A DNA stretch of 64,000 nt, from NCBI GenBank assembly GCA_020444545.1, contig JAHLKT010000002.1, positions 216,870 through 280,869 of the forward strand. Reading direction: 5' to 3'. The stretch comes from Desulfarculaceae bacterium. Lineage in GTDB: Bacteria; Desulfobacterota; Desulfarculia; Desulfarculales; Desulfarculaceae. This document shows, one piece after another, positions 35,012-43,675 of the stretch. The number at the start of each line of letters is the position of its first letter. Positions within the stretch are counted from its first letter, which is position 1. Under the pieces are notes generated by a model. That model worked only from the letters and a program-made list of their open reading frames with translations. It ran no database searches and was not told the DNA's origin. Both the position numbers and the translations under genes were made by a program.

Positions 35012-35860
35012 CTACCAGGCGGTCCAGCCGCCATCCACCACCAGATTGGTTCCGGTCATGTAGCGCGAGGCGTCGCTGAGCAAAAACAGCGCGGCCGCGT
35101 CGAAGTCGGTGAACTCGGCCATGCGGCCCAGGGGAGTGCGTGCGGTGTAGGCCTGCACGAAGGCCTCCTCCTGGCCGTCGAACACCCCGCCGGGCGTGAG
35201 GCAGTTCACCCGCACCCCGTCCGGCCCCCACAGGGCGGCCAGGTGGCGGCCCAGGGCGATGATGCCGCCCTTGGAGGCGGTGTAGGCGGCCGGGCAGCTA
35301 AGGGGATCGGCCCCGCCGTAGATGTTGCCCGCTGGCGAGCAGCCCTGGTAGATGCGCTGGTCCGGGGCGGCCACGCCGTACACGCTGGCCGTGAGCACCA
35401 CGCTGCCCCGCTTGGCGGGCACCATGAGCTTGCCCGCCTCGCGGCAGCAGAGGAAGGCCCCGCCCAGGTTGCCCTCGATCACTTGCCGCCAGGTGTCCCA
35501 GGAATAATCGGTAAAGGGGCGGTAGTAGCCCTCTGGCTTGGCCATGACGTTGTAGACCAGGCCGTCCAGGCGGCCCTCGTCGCGGCCCACTTTTGCGAAC
35601 AGCTCCGCCACGCCGGCCTCGTCGGTCACGTCCAGGGCCGCGCCGCTCAGCGAGCCGCCCATGTCGGCGGCGATACCGGCGGCCAGCTCCGCGCAGCGCG
35701 CCTGGTCGCGGTCGGCGATGATCACCCGGGCTCCGGCCGTGGCCAGGGCGCGGGCCATGCGCTGGCCGATGCCCCCGGCCCCGCCCGCGATCAGCACCAC
35801 CCGCCCGCTCAGGTCGAACATCTCTTGGGGCTGCTCCAGAGGGGGAAGTTGCCCGCTCAT
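35012..35860 (-). CDS. Short-chain dehydrogenase/reductase, PtmA-like
   Basis: 282 residues from the ATG at 35860, which overlaps the upstream CMP-transferase stop (ATGA) and has GGAAGG upstream; a longer open frame exists but runs through that gene. The cofactor motif is AGGAGGIG (25-32), with Ala in place of the usual Thr. The catalytic residues are Ser159, Tyr193 and Lys197. The usual NNAG is replaced by YNVMAK. The segment SVYGVAAPDQRIY and the end VVDGGWTAW are shared with the SDR at 51477 and are like PtmA of Campylobacter flagellin glycosylation. The sugar substrate is unknown. Confidence 0.85.
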   Translation of the reverse strand: MSGQLPPLEQPQEMFDLSGRVVLIAGGAGGIGQRMARALATAGARVIIADRDQARCAELAAGIAADMGGSLSGAALDVTDEAGVAELFAKVGRDEGRLDGLVYNVMAKPEGYYRPFTDYSWDTWRQVIEGNLGGAFLCCREAGKLMVPAKRGSVVLTASVYGVAAPDQRIYQGCSPAGNIYGGADPLSCPAAYTASKGGIIALGRHLAALWGPDGVRVNCLTPGGVFDGQEEAFVQAYTARTPLGRMAEFTDFDAAALFLLSDASRYMTGTNLVVDGGWTAW

Positions 35861-36567
35861 GCCTTGCCTTCCTCCTGAGCCAAGATCGCCTCCAAGAGCA
35901 AAAAGTCCAGCTCGCTGTCCAGGTCCACCGCCCGCTCGCGAGGCACCTCGTAGAGCCGGGTGCGCGCGGGCAGGCGCGAGGCCTGCTCCATGAGCGCGGC
36001 CCGCTTGTAGGCCCAAATAACCGTATTGAGGTCGTACACCGGCGGGGCGTCCTGGCGGCGGCCCACCTCGCCGGGCGTTTGGGCGAACAGCTCCACGTAG
36101 CTCCCGGCCTCGCGCACCATGTTGAAATAGGGGCTGCGGTGGGATGGCGATCCGCTGATCACCGCGTCGCAGTCCGGTTCGGCCAAAAGCTGCAAGGCCG
36201 CCTCCACATCCTCCACCCGCCGAAGGGGCGCGGTGCAGTCCAGCAGGGCCAGCACCTCCACCGTGGCTCCGAAGTGCTCTTCGCAAGCAGTGATGGCGTG
36301 CTGCATCACCGGCAGCATGGGCGCGGTGTCGCCGGCCAGCTCGGCCGGGCGCGGGAAGGGCACGGTTGCGCCATGCTCCCGGGCCACGGCGGCGATCTGC
36401 TTACTGTCGGTGCTCACCACCACCTGGTCGATGGAAGGGCAGGCCAGGCCGCAGGCGATGGCCCGCGCGATGAGCGGCTGGCCGCCAACCTCTCGGAGGT
36501 TCTTGCCCGGCACGCCCTTGCTGCCGCCCCGGGCGGGGATGAGCCCCAAGACGATTCCCTTGCTCAC
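35857..36567 (-). CDS. CMP-sugar transferase (acylneuraminate cytidylyltransferase-like)
   Basis: 236 residues. The start GLIPARGGSKGVPGKNLREVGGQPLIARAI carries the NeuA CTP-binding signature. VSTDSKQIAAVAREHGA, LLDCTAPLR and RRQDAPPVYDLNTVIWAYK match the cytidylyltransferase fold. The normal QPTSP is replaced by DCTAP. It activates a keto-deoxy acid with CTP. It overlaps both neighbours by ATGA: the Gfo/Idh/MocA gene upstream and the PtmA-like SDR downstream. The three are therefore translationally coupled and probably act on one sugar. Confidence 0.88.
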   Translation of the reverse strand: MSKGIVLGLIPARGGSKGVPGKNLREVGGQPLIARAIACGLACPSIDQVVVSTDSKQIAAVAREHGATVPFPRPAELAGDTAPMLPVMQHAITACEEHFGATVEVLALLDCTAPLRRVEDVEAALQLLAEPDCDAVISGSPSHRSPYFNMVREAGSYVELFAQTPGEVGRRQDAPPVYDLNTVIWAYKRAALMEQASRLPARTRLYEVPRERAVDLDSELDFLLLEAILAQEEGKA

Positions 36568-37556
36568 GCTTGCACCGTCCTTTGCTCCCGGGCCGCGCGT
36601 TTGGCGGCCAGGGCCAGGCGGGTGGCCGCGATGCCGTCGGCCAGGGTGGCCACGGGCTCCTCGCGCCCGGCCAGCACGGCCAGCCAGTGGGCCATCTGGT
36701 GGCGGAACATATCCTCGCGCTGCCAGCCGGGCGGGTCTTCCAGGCGCACCGGGTCTTCTCCGGGCCGCCGCAGCTCCAGCCAGCCTTCACCGTAGTCCCA
36801 CACCGCCTCGCCCTCTTCGCCGAACAGCTCCAGGCGGCGGTGATAGCCCCGCCGGATGCAGTCCACATGCACCCGGCTCAGGGCGGGCGGCTCGTGGCGG
36901 CACACGATCTCGGCCAGGTCCTCGGCGTCCATGCTCAGGGACGAGAAATTGCCCGCCGCGCAGCTCACGCTCGCGGCCGGCCCCATCAGGGCCAGGCACA
37001 GGTCCAGCTCGTGCACCAGCTCCAGGATGACCCCGCCGCCCAGCTCGGCCCGCGCGGTCTGGGAGTTGCGGTAGTCCGTGGCGGGCCGCCAGTCGGGCAG
37101 CCACTGCCCCACCGAGGCGGACAGGGACAAGGGACGGCCCAGGGCGCCATCGGCCAGCCAGGCTTGCAGCCGGGCATAGGCGGGATGATGGCGCAGTTGC
37201 AGGCCCACCAGCACGGGCAGGCTCCGGGCGGCCACCTCGGCGGCCAGATCGTCCAGGCCGTCCGCCGTGTGGCTCACCGGTTTTTCCAAGAGAAAGGGCA
37301 CCCCCGCCTCGGCCAAACGGCGCGCCGTGTCCAGGTGCAGGCTGGTGGGGTTGGCGATTACCGCGAAGTCCGGCTGCCAGGCCAGGGCCTCGTCCCAGTC
37401 GTTGATCGAGCGGCCCCCATAGGCGGCCAGCTCGGGCACTCCGGCCATGCCCAGGCCGGAGCGCAGGGCCATGACCTCAACTTCGGGAGCCAGCTCCAGG
37501 AGCAGGCGCAGATGCCGCCGCCCGGCCGAGCCCAGGCCGATGAACAGAGCCTTCAT
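36564..37556 (-). CDS. Gfo/Idh/MocA-family oxidoreductase
   Basis: 330 residues. The N-terminal Rossmann domain starts MKALFIGLGSAGRRHLRLL. The family lysine is in LLEKPVSHTADG (about 91), followed by a C-terminal sheet domain containing GGGVILELVHELDLCLALMG. These NAD(P)-dependent enzymes oxidise or reduce sugar ring carbons. In nonulosonate or polysaccharide loci they often act on NDP-sugars. Its start overlaps the stop of the GT-B gene and its end overlaps the CMP-transferase, placing it in the long minus-strand operon. Confidence 0.87.
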   Translation of the reverse strand: MKALFIGLGSAGRRHLRLLLELAPEVEVMALRSGLGMAGVPELAAYGGRSINDWDEALAWQPDFAVIANPTSLHLDTARRLAEAGVPFLLEKPVSHTADGLDDLAAEVAARSLPVLVGLQLRHHPAYARLQAWLADGALGRPLSLSASVGQWLPDWRPATDYRNSQTARAELGGGVILELVHELDLCLALMGPAASVSCAAGNFSSLSMDAEDLAEIVCRHEPPALSRVHVDCIRRGYHRRLELFGEEGEAVWDYGEGWLELRRPGEDPVRLEDPPGWQREDMFRHQMAHWLAVLAGREEPVATLADGIAATRLALAAKRAAREQRTVQA

Positions 37557-39019
37557 CGCGCCGCCTCCCGGGCCAGCCCGGCAAGATGCGCGGCGATGGC
37601 CTTGCCCGCGCGGCCCTGGTTGGGGCCCAGCTCCTCGGCCTTGACCAGGGCGCGGCCCTCGGCGCGCAGCCCGGGATGCTCCAGGGCTTGGTTGATGGCC
37701 GCGATGATATCCTCGGCGCCCTCGGCGGTGCGCTCGGCCCCGCGCGAACAGATGCGCACGATGTGCTCCAGGGTGTAGACCGAGCGGTCGGCCGCGCCCA
37801 GGTGCACGTTGTGGGCGTGCATGATCCAGTTGATGATGGGCTTGTCCACCGCGGCCGCCTCCAGCATTAGGGTGGAGTAGTAGCTTATCACCATGGCGCT
37901 GTGCCCCACCAGGGAGGCCAGCAGGGTCATTTCGCCGGCGGGCATGTCCGAGGGCAGCTTGGTGGAGAGTATGTCCGGCTCATTGAAGGCCACAAAGGGG
38001 TACTCCTCTTTGATGGCCTGGTACTGCTCCAGGATGCCCGCGAACTTGAGGCCGCCCTTGCCGCCCTGGAAATGGTTGGGGTGCAGGCGCACCAGCAGGG
38101 AGCAGGGCCGGGCCAAGCGGCCGCCCTGGATGGCCTCGGCCAGCAGGCGGATGTAGTCCGGGGTCCAGGGAAATTTGTTGGGCGTGCGGGTGCCGAAGAA
38201 GATGATGGGACGCGCGGGGTCCAGGCCGAAGCGGGCGCAAAGCTCCTCGCGGCTGGTCCAGCGCTCGGGATGGGCGTACACGTCGAAGTGGGCCACCCCG
38301 CCTACGAAGATCTTGGCCGGGTCCTGGTCGTAGTATTTGACCAGCTCGTTTTTCATGATCCCGGTCCAGGCCACCAGGTGCTCGGCCGAGGCGCCGGGCA
38401 GGCCCTTGCCGCTGGTGTTGTCCCAACTGAGGATCACCGCGCAACGCCGCGCCCCATGGCGCTTGGCCTCGCGCATGAGGTACTGGTCGTAGTCGAAGTA
38501 GCCCAGGCTGGTGGTGATCACCAGGTCCGGGCGATAGCGTTGGAACAGCTCGGCGTGGGCGCTGCCCGCGAAGAACCGCTCCTCCAGGGCCAGCAAGAGC
38601 CGCCGCGCCCAGCGCCAGCGCATCAGGGGCCTGCGCAGCAGGCGTATAAGCTGGTAACGCAGCTTGGCCTTGGGGCCCTCGGCGTCGCAGATGTTCTTGA
38701 AGGCCGCGAAACGCGCCCCCAGAGAGCCCTGGTCGTGGCGGCCGGGCATGGCGTACCAGCGCAGCTCCTGCAAGAAAATCTGCGCCCGGCTGCTCAGGAA
38801 GTAGTCCCGGCAGGCGGCGAAGTCATAGAGCTCCACCGCCGCGCCCGCGGCCTCGAACTCGCGGCGGAAGTACTCCTCGTCCGCGTTGGGGCTTAGCACC
38901 ACCACCTTGACGCCCGCCTCGATCAGGCCGGGCAGGATGTCGCTGCGCAGAAGGTAGCGCGCCCCGAAGCCGTTGTTCACCGCGATGAAGATAGTGGGCG
39001 AGTCGCTCATGCTGGTCAT
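37553..39019 (-). CDS. GT-B-fold protein related to CDP-glycerol glycerophosphotransferases
   Basis: 488 residues. The N-terminal half begins IFIAVNNGFGARYLLRSDILPGL. The centre holds VILSWDNTSGKG followed by KIFVGGVAHFDVY. The C-terminal half has LVRLHPNHF and ISYYSTLMLEAAAVDKPIIN, the donor-phosphate region of Glyphos_transf/CapE-type enzymes. A paralogue with the same landmarks lies at 61223-62674. It could transfer a sugar, glycerol phosphate or ulosonate at the cytoplasmic face. There is no membrane segment. It overlaps the upstream SGNH gene by ATGA. The exact donor is unknown. Confidence 0.7.
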   Translation of the reverse strand: MTSMSDSPTIFIAVNNGFGARYLLRSDILPGLIEAGVKVVVLSPNADEEYFRREFEAAGAAVELYDFAACRDYFLSSRAQIFLQELRWYAMPGRHDQGSLGARFAAFKNICDAEGPKAKLRYQLIRLLRRPLMRWRWARRLLLALEERFFAGSAHAELFQRYRPDLVITTSLGYFDYDQYLMREAKRHGARRCAVILSWDNTSGKGLPGASAEHLVAWTGIMKNELVKYYDQDPAKIFVGGVAHFDVYAHPERWTSREELCARFGLDPARPIIFFGTRTPNKFPWTPDYIRLLAEAIQGGRLARPCSLLVRLHPNHFQGGKGGLKFAGILEQYQAIKEEYPFVAFNEPDILSTKLPSDMPAGEMTLLASLVGHSAMVISYYSTLMLEAAAVDKPIINWIMHAHNVHLGAADRSVYTLEHIVRICSRGAERTAEGAEDIIAAINQALEHPGLRAEGRALVKAEELGPNQGRAGKAIAAHLAGLAREAAR

Positions 39020-40263
39020 TTGCTCCGGGCCAGGAGCGCCTGGAACCAGGCCTGCTTCTCGATTTGGTCGGCCAGGGCGCGGGCGAAAAGCGCGGCCCCG
39101 TCTGGGTTGTAATGGGAGAGGTCCTCGTACAGGGTCTTGCCGCCTTGGTCCGCGAAGACTTGCGAGAGGTCGTACATGGCGCGCTCTTGGGCCATGCGCG
39201 GGGAGACCAGGCCATAAAAGATGCGCCGCCGCTTGGTCTTCACGGTGGGCCGTCCCTGCTCGTCTTGCACAAAACCCAGCTCATCCTTGGTAAGCGGCTT
39301 GCCCAGGGCGGCCACCGGGCGCAGCACGCCCATGAAGTGGCCTGCTTGGTTCTCCACCGCGCCCCGGTAGTCCATCAGGGTGTTCAGCATGGTGCGGGCG
39401 GTTATGCCCAGCTCCAATGGGGTGTCCGGGCGCGGCCCCTTTTCCGGCGAATCTTGGCGCTCCAGGGCGGTGAGGGCGTTGGTGACCCAGTTGCCCGCGC
39501 CGAAGCGCTGCCCAACGCGGTCCAGCAGCTGGCCGGTGTTGGTGCGCGAGGCGTAATAGGCGATGAATTCGCCGATGCCGGGGGGAACCTTGTTTTGCTC
39601 CATCTGGTTAATGAGGTTGTCCATGGCCTGCATGTAATCGCTCTTCACCGGCTGGGACACGCCCTGGCGGCCCTGGCGGGGCGGCAGCTTGAGGTCGTTG
39701 GAGCCCACCACCGAGATGACCACGTCCGGGGAGAAGGAGCGCACATACAGCAAATAATAGGTGAACTGCTGGAAGGAGTTGTAGCCACGCACGCAGGCGT
39801 TGATCACCTTGATGTCGCGGCCGGGGTGCCGCCGCCGCAGCTCGGCTTGAAAGCGGGAGGGCACGCTCCATTCCGGCTTGCGGCAGCCGATGCCGAAGGT
39901 GGCGCTGGCCCCGGTGAAGGCCAGGCGTATCTCGCCCGGCTGCTTGTGCAGAGTGAGCTTTTCGGCGGTGGTGTTGAAGCCCCACTTGTCCAGGAGGATC
40001 AGGGTGGAGTGCTTGGAGGCGGAGGAATAGTCCACCCAGCGGAAGCCGTCTGGGGTGAAGTAGCGCCAGCCGCAGAGGCCGTCGTAATACTGGATGTGGC
40101 CTTCGTTGGACGCGGGCGAGGCCCCGGCCAGGCGCAGCACCAGGAAGCTGCCCGCCTCCACCGCAGCCAAAAGCAACAGGGCAATGGCCAGGCTCCAGAC
40201 CACCCAGCCGGGGCGGCGGCCTTTTTCGGTGGCGGGCTCTCGTTTTTGCCTTTCTACAGCCAT
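39016..40263 (-). CDS. Membrane-anchored SGNH-hydrolase-like protein, acylation partner
   Basis: 415 residues. A single hydrophobic anchor (about 22-45, VVWSLAIALLLLAAVEAGSF) puts the rest in the periplasm. SGNH blocks are visible: the nucleophile block TGASATFG (117-124, Ser120), VVGSNDL for the oxyanion Asn, and EDLSHYNPDGA near the C-terminus with the Asp-x-x-His pair. It lies 8 bases after an MBOAT gene on the same strand, the usual pairing in which the MBOAT moves an acyl group across the membrane and the SGNH protein places it on a sugar. The acceptor is unknown. Confidence 0.78.
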   Translation of the reverse strand: MAVERQKREPATEKGRRPGWVVWSLAIALLLLAAVEAGSFLVLRLAGASPASNEGHIQYYDGLCGWRYFTPDGFRWVDYSSASKHSTLILLDKWGFNTTAEKLTLHKQPGEIRLAFTGASATFGIGCRKPEWSVPSRFQAELRRRHPGRDIKVINACVRGYNSFQQFTYYLLYVRSFSPDVVISVVGSNDLKLPPRQGRQGVSQPVKSDYMQAMDNLINQMEQNKVPPGIGEFIAYYASRTNTGQLLDRVGQRFGAGNWVTNALTALERQDSPEKGPRPDTPLELGITARTMLNTLMDYRGAVENQAGHFMGVLRPVAALGKPLTKDELGFVQDEQGRPTVKTKRRRIFYGLVSPRMAQERAMYDLSQVFADQGGKTLYEDLSHYNPDGAALFARALADQIEKQAWFQALLARSK

Positions 40264-40270
40264 GGGCCTC

Positions 40271-41713
40271 TCAGAACTCGAAGTAAATGAATTGGGTGGT
40301 GCGTTCCAGGGCGCCGAAGATCAGGAGCAGGGCCATCACCCCCCAGCGCAGTCCGAAGCTCAGGGCCTTGGCCCAGGCGGCCTTGGGCCGGAGCCAGGCC
40401 TTGCGCCAGGGCCGCGCGCCCAGCCAGTGGGTGAGGTAGAGCAGGGCGCAGATGAGCAGAAAGTAGCGATAGTGCCCTTGCAACAGCTGGCCCCATCCCT
40501 CGGGCGCGGCCAACATGCGCCCCCATATCTGCCAGCCGTGGGCCACCGAATCGGCCCGGAAGAACACCCAGCCCAGGGTGACGCAGGCGAAGGTGAGCCC
40601 CACGCCCAGGGCGGCCAGCAGGGGCGAGGCGGCCAGGGGCCGGTCCTTGGGCACTCCCCGCGCGGTGCGCAGCATATCATAGGCCACGATCAACAGGCCC
40701 ATGAACAGGCCCCAGGCCACGAAATGCCAGGCCGCGCCGTGCCACAGGCCCGCGATGAGCATCACCGCCAGGATGTTAAGGTAATGGCGGGCCTTGCCGT
40801 GGCGGTTGCCTCCCAAAGGTATGTAGAGGTAGTCGCGCAGCCAGGAGGAGAGCGAGATGTGCCAGCGCCGCCAGAATTCGCGGGGGTTGGGGGCCAGGTA
40901 GGGATAGGCGAAGTTTTCGCTGAGCCGGATACCTATGAGGCTGCCGCAGCCCCGAGCCATGTCGGTGTAGGCCGAGAAGTCCAAATATATCTGGAAGGAA
41001 AAGCACAAGGTGGCCAGCCACCACACCGCGCCGTCCTGGCCGGCGGCGGGCAGCTTGTAGGCCTGGTCCACCAACACGCCCAGCCGGTCGGCGAAGACCA
41101 TCTTCTTTACCAGGCCGCGCAGAAACAAGTAGATCGCCTGCATGGTCTCGTCCGCGTCGGGCACATGCTTGCGGGCCAACTGGGGCAACACGTTGCCGCC
41201 GCGCTCGATGGGCCCGGCCACCAACTGCGGGAAGAAGCTGATGTACAGGGCGTAGGTGGGGAAGTGGCGCACCGGGGCCAGGTCGCCGCGATACACGTCC
41301 ACCACGTAGGCCACCGCCTGGAAGGTGTAGAAGCTGATGCCCACGGGCAGCAGGAACATGAGGCCTTGCTGGTCGAGCAGGGGCACCAGGCTCAGGCCGA
41401 AGAGGTTGTCCACCTGGCTCAGGGCGAAGTGGGTGTACTTGAACACGGCCAGCACCGCCAAAGGCGCGGCGATGCCCACCAGCAGCCATAGCCTGCGCCA
41501 GGGCGCACCCCCAGAGCGGGCCAGCAACAGTGCGGCGAGGTAGGTGCTCAGGCTGCAGAAGAACAGCAGGAAGATGTAGTACCAAGTGGAGCAGCCGTAG
41601 AAAAAGTAGGAAGCGACCAGCAGGAACCACAGCCCCGCCCGCCAGGGCAGCAGACGGTGGGCCAAGACCACCACCAGGATGAAGGCCAGGAATGTCCAGG
41701 TGTGAAAAAGCAT
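40271..41713 (-). CDS. MBOAT-family O-acyltransferase (AlgI-like)
   Basis: 480 residues with about 10 membrane segments. AlgI-like landmarks are LLPVGISFYTFQAVAYVVDVYRG, SFFPQLVAGPIERG, YLAPNPREFWRRWHISLSSWLRDY and the catalytic-His motif GLWHGAAWHFVAWG. It transfers acetyl or another acyl group toward the periplasm for glycan decoration. GGAAG lies 6 bases before the ATG. It is followed by its SGNH partner. A second MBOAT/SGNH set is at 56484-58995. Confidence 0.92.
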   Translation of the reverse strand: MLFHTWTFLAFILVVVLAHRLLPWRAGLWFLLVASYFFYGCSTWYYIFLLFFCSLSTYLAALLLARSGGAPWRRLWLLVGIAAPLAVLAVFKYTHFALSQVDNLFGLSLVPLLDQQGLMFLLPVGISFYTFQAVAYVVDVYRGDLAPVRHFPTYALYISFFPQLVAGPIERGGNVLPQLARKHVPDADETMQAIYLFLRGLVKKMVFADRLGVLVDQAYKLPAAGQDGAVWWLATLCFSFQIYLDFSAYTDMARGCGSLIGIRLSENFAYPYLAPNPREFWRRWHISLSSWLRDYLYIPLGGNRHGKARHYLNILAVMLIAGLWHGAAWHFVAWGLFMGLLIVAYDMLRTARGVPKDRPLAASPLLAALGVGLTFACVTLGWVFFRADSVAHGWQIWGRMLAAPEGWGQLLQGHYRYFLLICALLYLTHWLGARPWRKAWLRPKAAWAKALSFGLRWGVMALLLIFGALERTTQFIYFEF

Positions 41714-41740
41714 TCAGCTTCCGTTGGATGAAGGCCGGCT

Positions 41741-43576
41741 CTACTGACCTGCCTTGTGCTCGGCTTCCATGAGGTCTTGCTGGGCGACCATTTCCGCGAA
41801 GAGGCCGCCGCGTTGGCGCAGCTCCCGCCAGGTGCCTTGCTCAACCAGGCGGCCCTTGTGCAACACGTAGATGCGGTCCACGTTGACCAGGGTGGCCAGG
41901 CGGTGGGCGATGATGATCTGGGTCTTGTCGCGGCCCAGCTCTTCCAAGGACTGCTGTATCTCAGCCTCTGCCCGGCTGTCCAGGGAACTGGTGGCCTCGT
42001 CCAGGATAATTATCTCCGGGTCCTTGTAAAAAACCTGGGCGATCATCAGGCGCTGGCGCTCACCGCCCGAGAGGCTCGAACCCATCTCGCCCACCACCGT
42101 GTCGAAGCCTTCGGGCAGGTTCATGATGAAGCCGTGGGCATTGGCCCGGCGGGCCGCATCCACCATGCGTCGCTCGTCGCAGGTCCCACTGGACAGGCAG
42201 ATGATCTCGCGCACCGAAAGGTCGAACAGGTGCACCGTCTGGCTAACCAGGCCCATTCCCCGGCGCAAGGCCTCCAGGGATACCTCCTTGAGCGGCACGC
42301 CGTCGATGGCGATGTTGCCTTCCACGGGCTCGTAGAGGCGCAGCAAGGCATGGGCCAAGGAAGACTTGCCCGAGCCCGAGGGCCCCACGATGCCCACCCG
42401 CTCGCCCCGGCCCACCCGCAGGTTGAGGCCGCTGACCACCCGGGGCCGCTTGCGGTAGTCCAGGCGCAAATCCCGGAGCACCAGTTCCTTTTCCAGCAAG
42501 GGCCTCTTGTCCAGGCCGCCTTCGGCCTCCAGGTGCTCGGCCGGCAGGTTGTACAGGTAGTAGACGAATTCCGCGGACGGGAAAAATTGCACCGCGCTGG
42601 AGACGTTGGAGGCGAGCTTGCCCAGAGCAGGCATGAGGCCGCGCAGCACCAGCAGGAAGCTGATCACGCCGGCCACGGGAAGAGGCTCGCCGATGAACAG
42701 GCCCTTGATGCCCACCCACACCACCAGGCCCACGATGACCAGGCCCTGGGCCTGGATGAGCAGGGGCTCCAGGTGTTTTATGCGCTTTTGCTTTTGGAAG
42801 AGATGTTCCAGCTCATAGGACAGGGCCCCGAAACGTTCCACGACCCGGAGGGCCACCCCGGCCAGTTTGATCTGTTGCAGGCCGGAGACGTACTCCTTGA
42901 TCTGCCGCCAGAACAGGATGCGCCGGTCCAGGGCCTCCTGGGCCACGTGCTTCACGTAGCGGGTGTAGGCGTACTTGAAAAACAGCACCAACAGGAGAGA
43001 AGCGGCCACGAAGGCGGTGAGGGGCACGTTGAGCTGGATGAGCAAGGCCAGGATCACCGCCACGCTAAGCGAGGCTCCGGCACCCTTGAAGAACTCCAGG
43101 CAGGAGGTGCACACCGTGCGCACCTCGCGCTTGAGCATCTGGTCCAATCGCGAGATGCGGTACTCGTCCAGAAAGGTCTGGGTGGCCCGCATGTATACCC
43201 GGAACAGCCGCACGCGCAGGGCGGTGGCCGCGCGCACCAGGAAATGGGTCTCCACGACCACGATGAGGTATTCCAAGCCGCCGCGCACCAGCATGGCCGC
43301 CAGGGTGCCCATGATGGCCAGGGCGGGCAGGGAATGGTTGTCCATCCCCAGGGCGGCCACGACATCCTTGAACATGGCCGCGAAGCCGCCGTCCTCGGGG
43401 GAGATGACGGTCTGGGCGGCCACCACGGCCATTCCGTAGAGCACCCCGTCCCACAGGGCCATGCAAAGCTGCATCAGGCCCAAGAGGATCATCCAGGCCT
43501 TTTGCCCGGAGGTCATCTCCAGGATGTGGGCCATGGTCGCGCCCAGCCAACGGAGCTGTTGGGCCAGGCGACTCAT
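41741..43576 (-). CDS. ABC transporter, fused permease and ATPase (MsbA/PglK-like exporter)
   Basis: 611 residues from the ATG at 43576, which has AGGAGG eight bases upstream; the frame is open further but only into a gene relic. Six membrane helices (about 20-310) are followed by an ATPase domain with GPSGSGKSS, the LSGGERQRL signature, ILDEATSSLD Walker B and a switch His in IIAHRLATL. It would export a lipid-linked oligosaccharide or similar amphiphile. Its place between CMP-sugar genes and acylation genes suggests it flips the glycan made by this locus. Confidence 0.9.
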   Translation of the reverse strand: MSRLAQQLRWLGATMAHILEMTSGQKAWMILLGLMQLCMALWDGVLYGMAVVAAQTVISPEDGGFAAMFKDVVAALGMDNHSLPALAIMGTLAAMLVRGGLEYLIVVVETHFLVRAATALRVRLFRVYMRATQTFLDEYRISRLDQMLKREVRTVCTSCLEFFKGAGASLSVAVILALLIQLNVPLTAFVAASLLLVLFFKYAYTRYVKHVAQEALDRRILFWRQIKEYVSGLQQIKLAGVALRVVERFGALSYELEHLFQKQKRIKHLEPLLIQAQGLVIVGLVVWVGIKGLFIGEPLPVAGVISFLLVLRGLMPALGKLASNVSSAVQFFPSAEFVYYLYNLPAEHLEAEGGLDKRPLLEKELVLRDLRLDYRKRPRVVSGLNLRVGRGERVGIVGPSGSGKSSLAHALLRLYEPVEGNIAIDGVPLKEVSLEALRRGMGLVSQTVHLFDLSVREIICLSSGTCDERRMVDAARRANAHGFIMNLPEGFDTVVGEMGSSLSGGERQRLMIAQVFYKDPEIIILDEATSSLDSRAEAEIQQSLEELGRDKTQIIIAHRLATLVNVDRIYVLHKGRLVEQGTWRELRQRGGLFAEMVAQQDLMEAEHKAGQ

Positions 43577-43668
43577 GCCCGGAGCCTCCTCTCGCGTCCC
43601 AACGACTTCAGGAGCGGGCCCAAGTGGCGCTCCTGGTTGAAGGTCCTGACGACCAGCGAGGTCTCGGG
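43573..43668 (-). pseudogene. Truncated family-2 glycosyltransferase N-terminus (gene relic)
   Basis: Between the dehydrogenase stop and the ABC exporter start, one frame encodes 31 residues that include SLVVRTFNQERHLGPLLKSL. This is the first beta-strand and helix of a GT2 (GT-A) glycosyltransferase. The frame then continues as GRERRLRA and stops in an ATGA overlap with the exporter start. There is no start codon in frame near it, and the rest of the domain (DxD and beyond) is missing. It looks like the remains of a deleted GT2 gene whose junction now supplies the exporter's ribosome-binding site. Confidence 0.55.
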
Positions 43669-43675
43669 GGAACAA

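Noticed and set aside
35012-36286. 424-residue reading of the SDR gene
   Set aside because: The first 142 residues are an out-of-frame reading of the upstream CMP-transferase gene. The ATG at 35860 has GGAAGG and forms an ATGA overlap.
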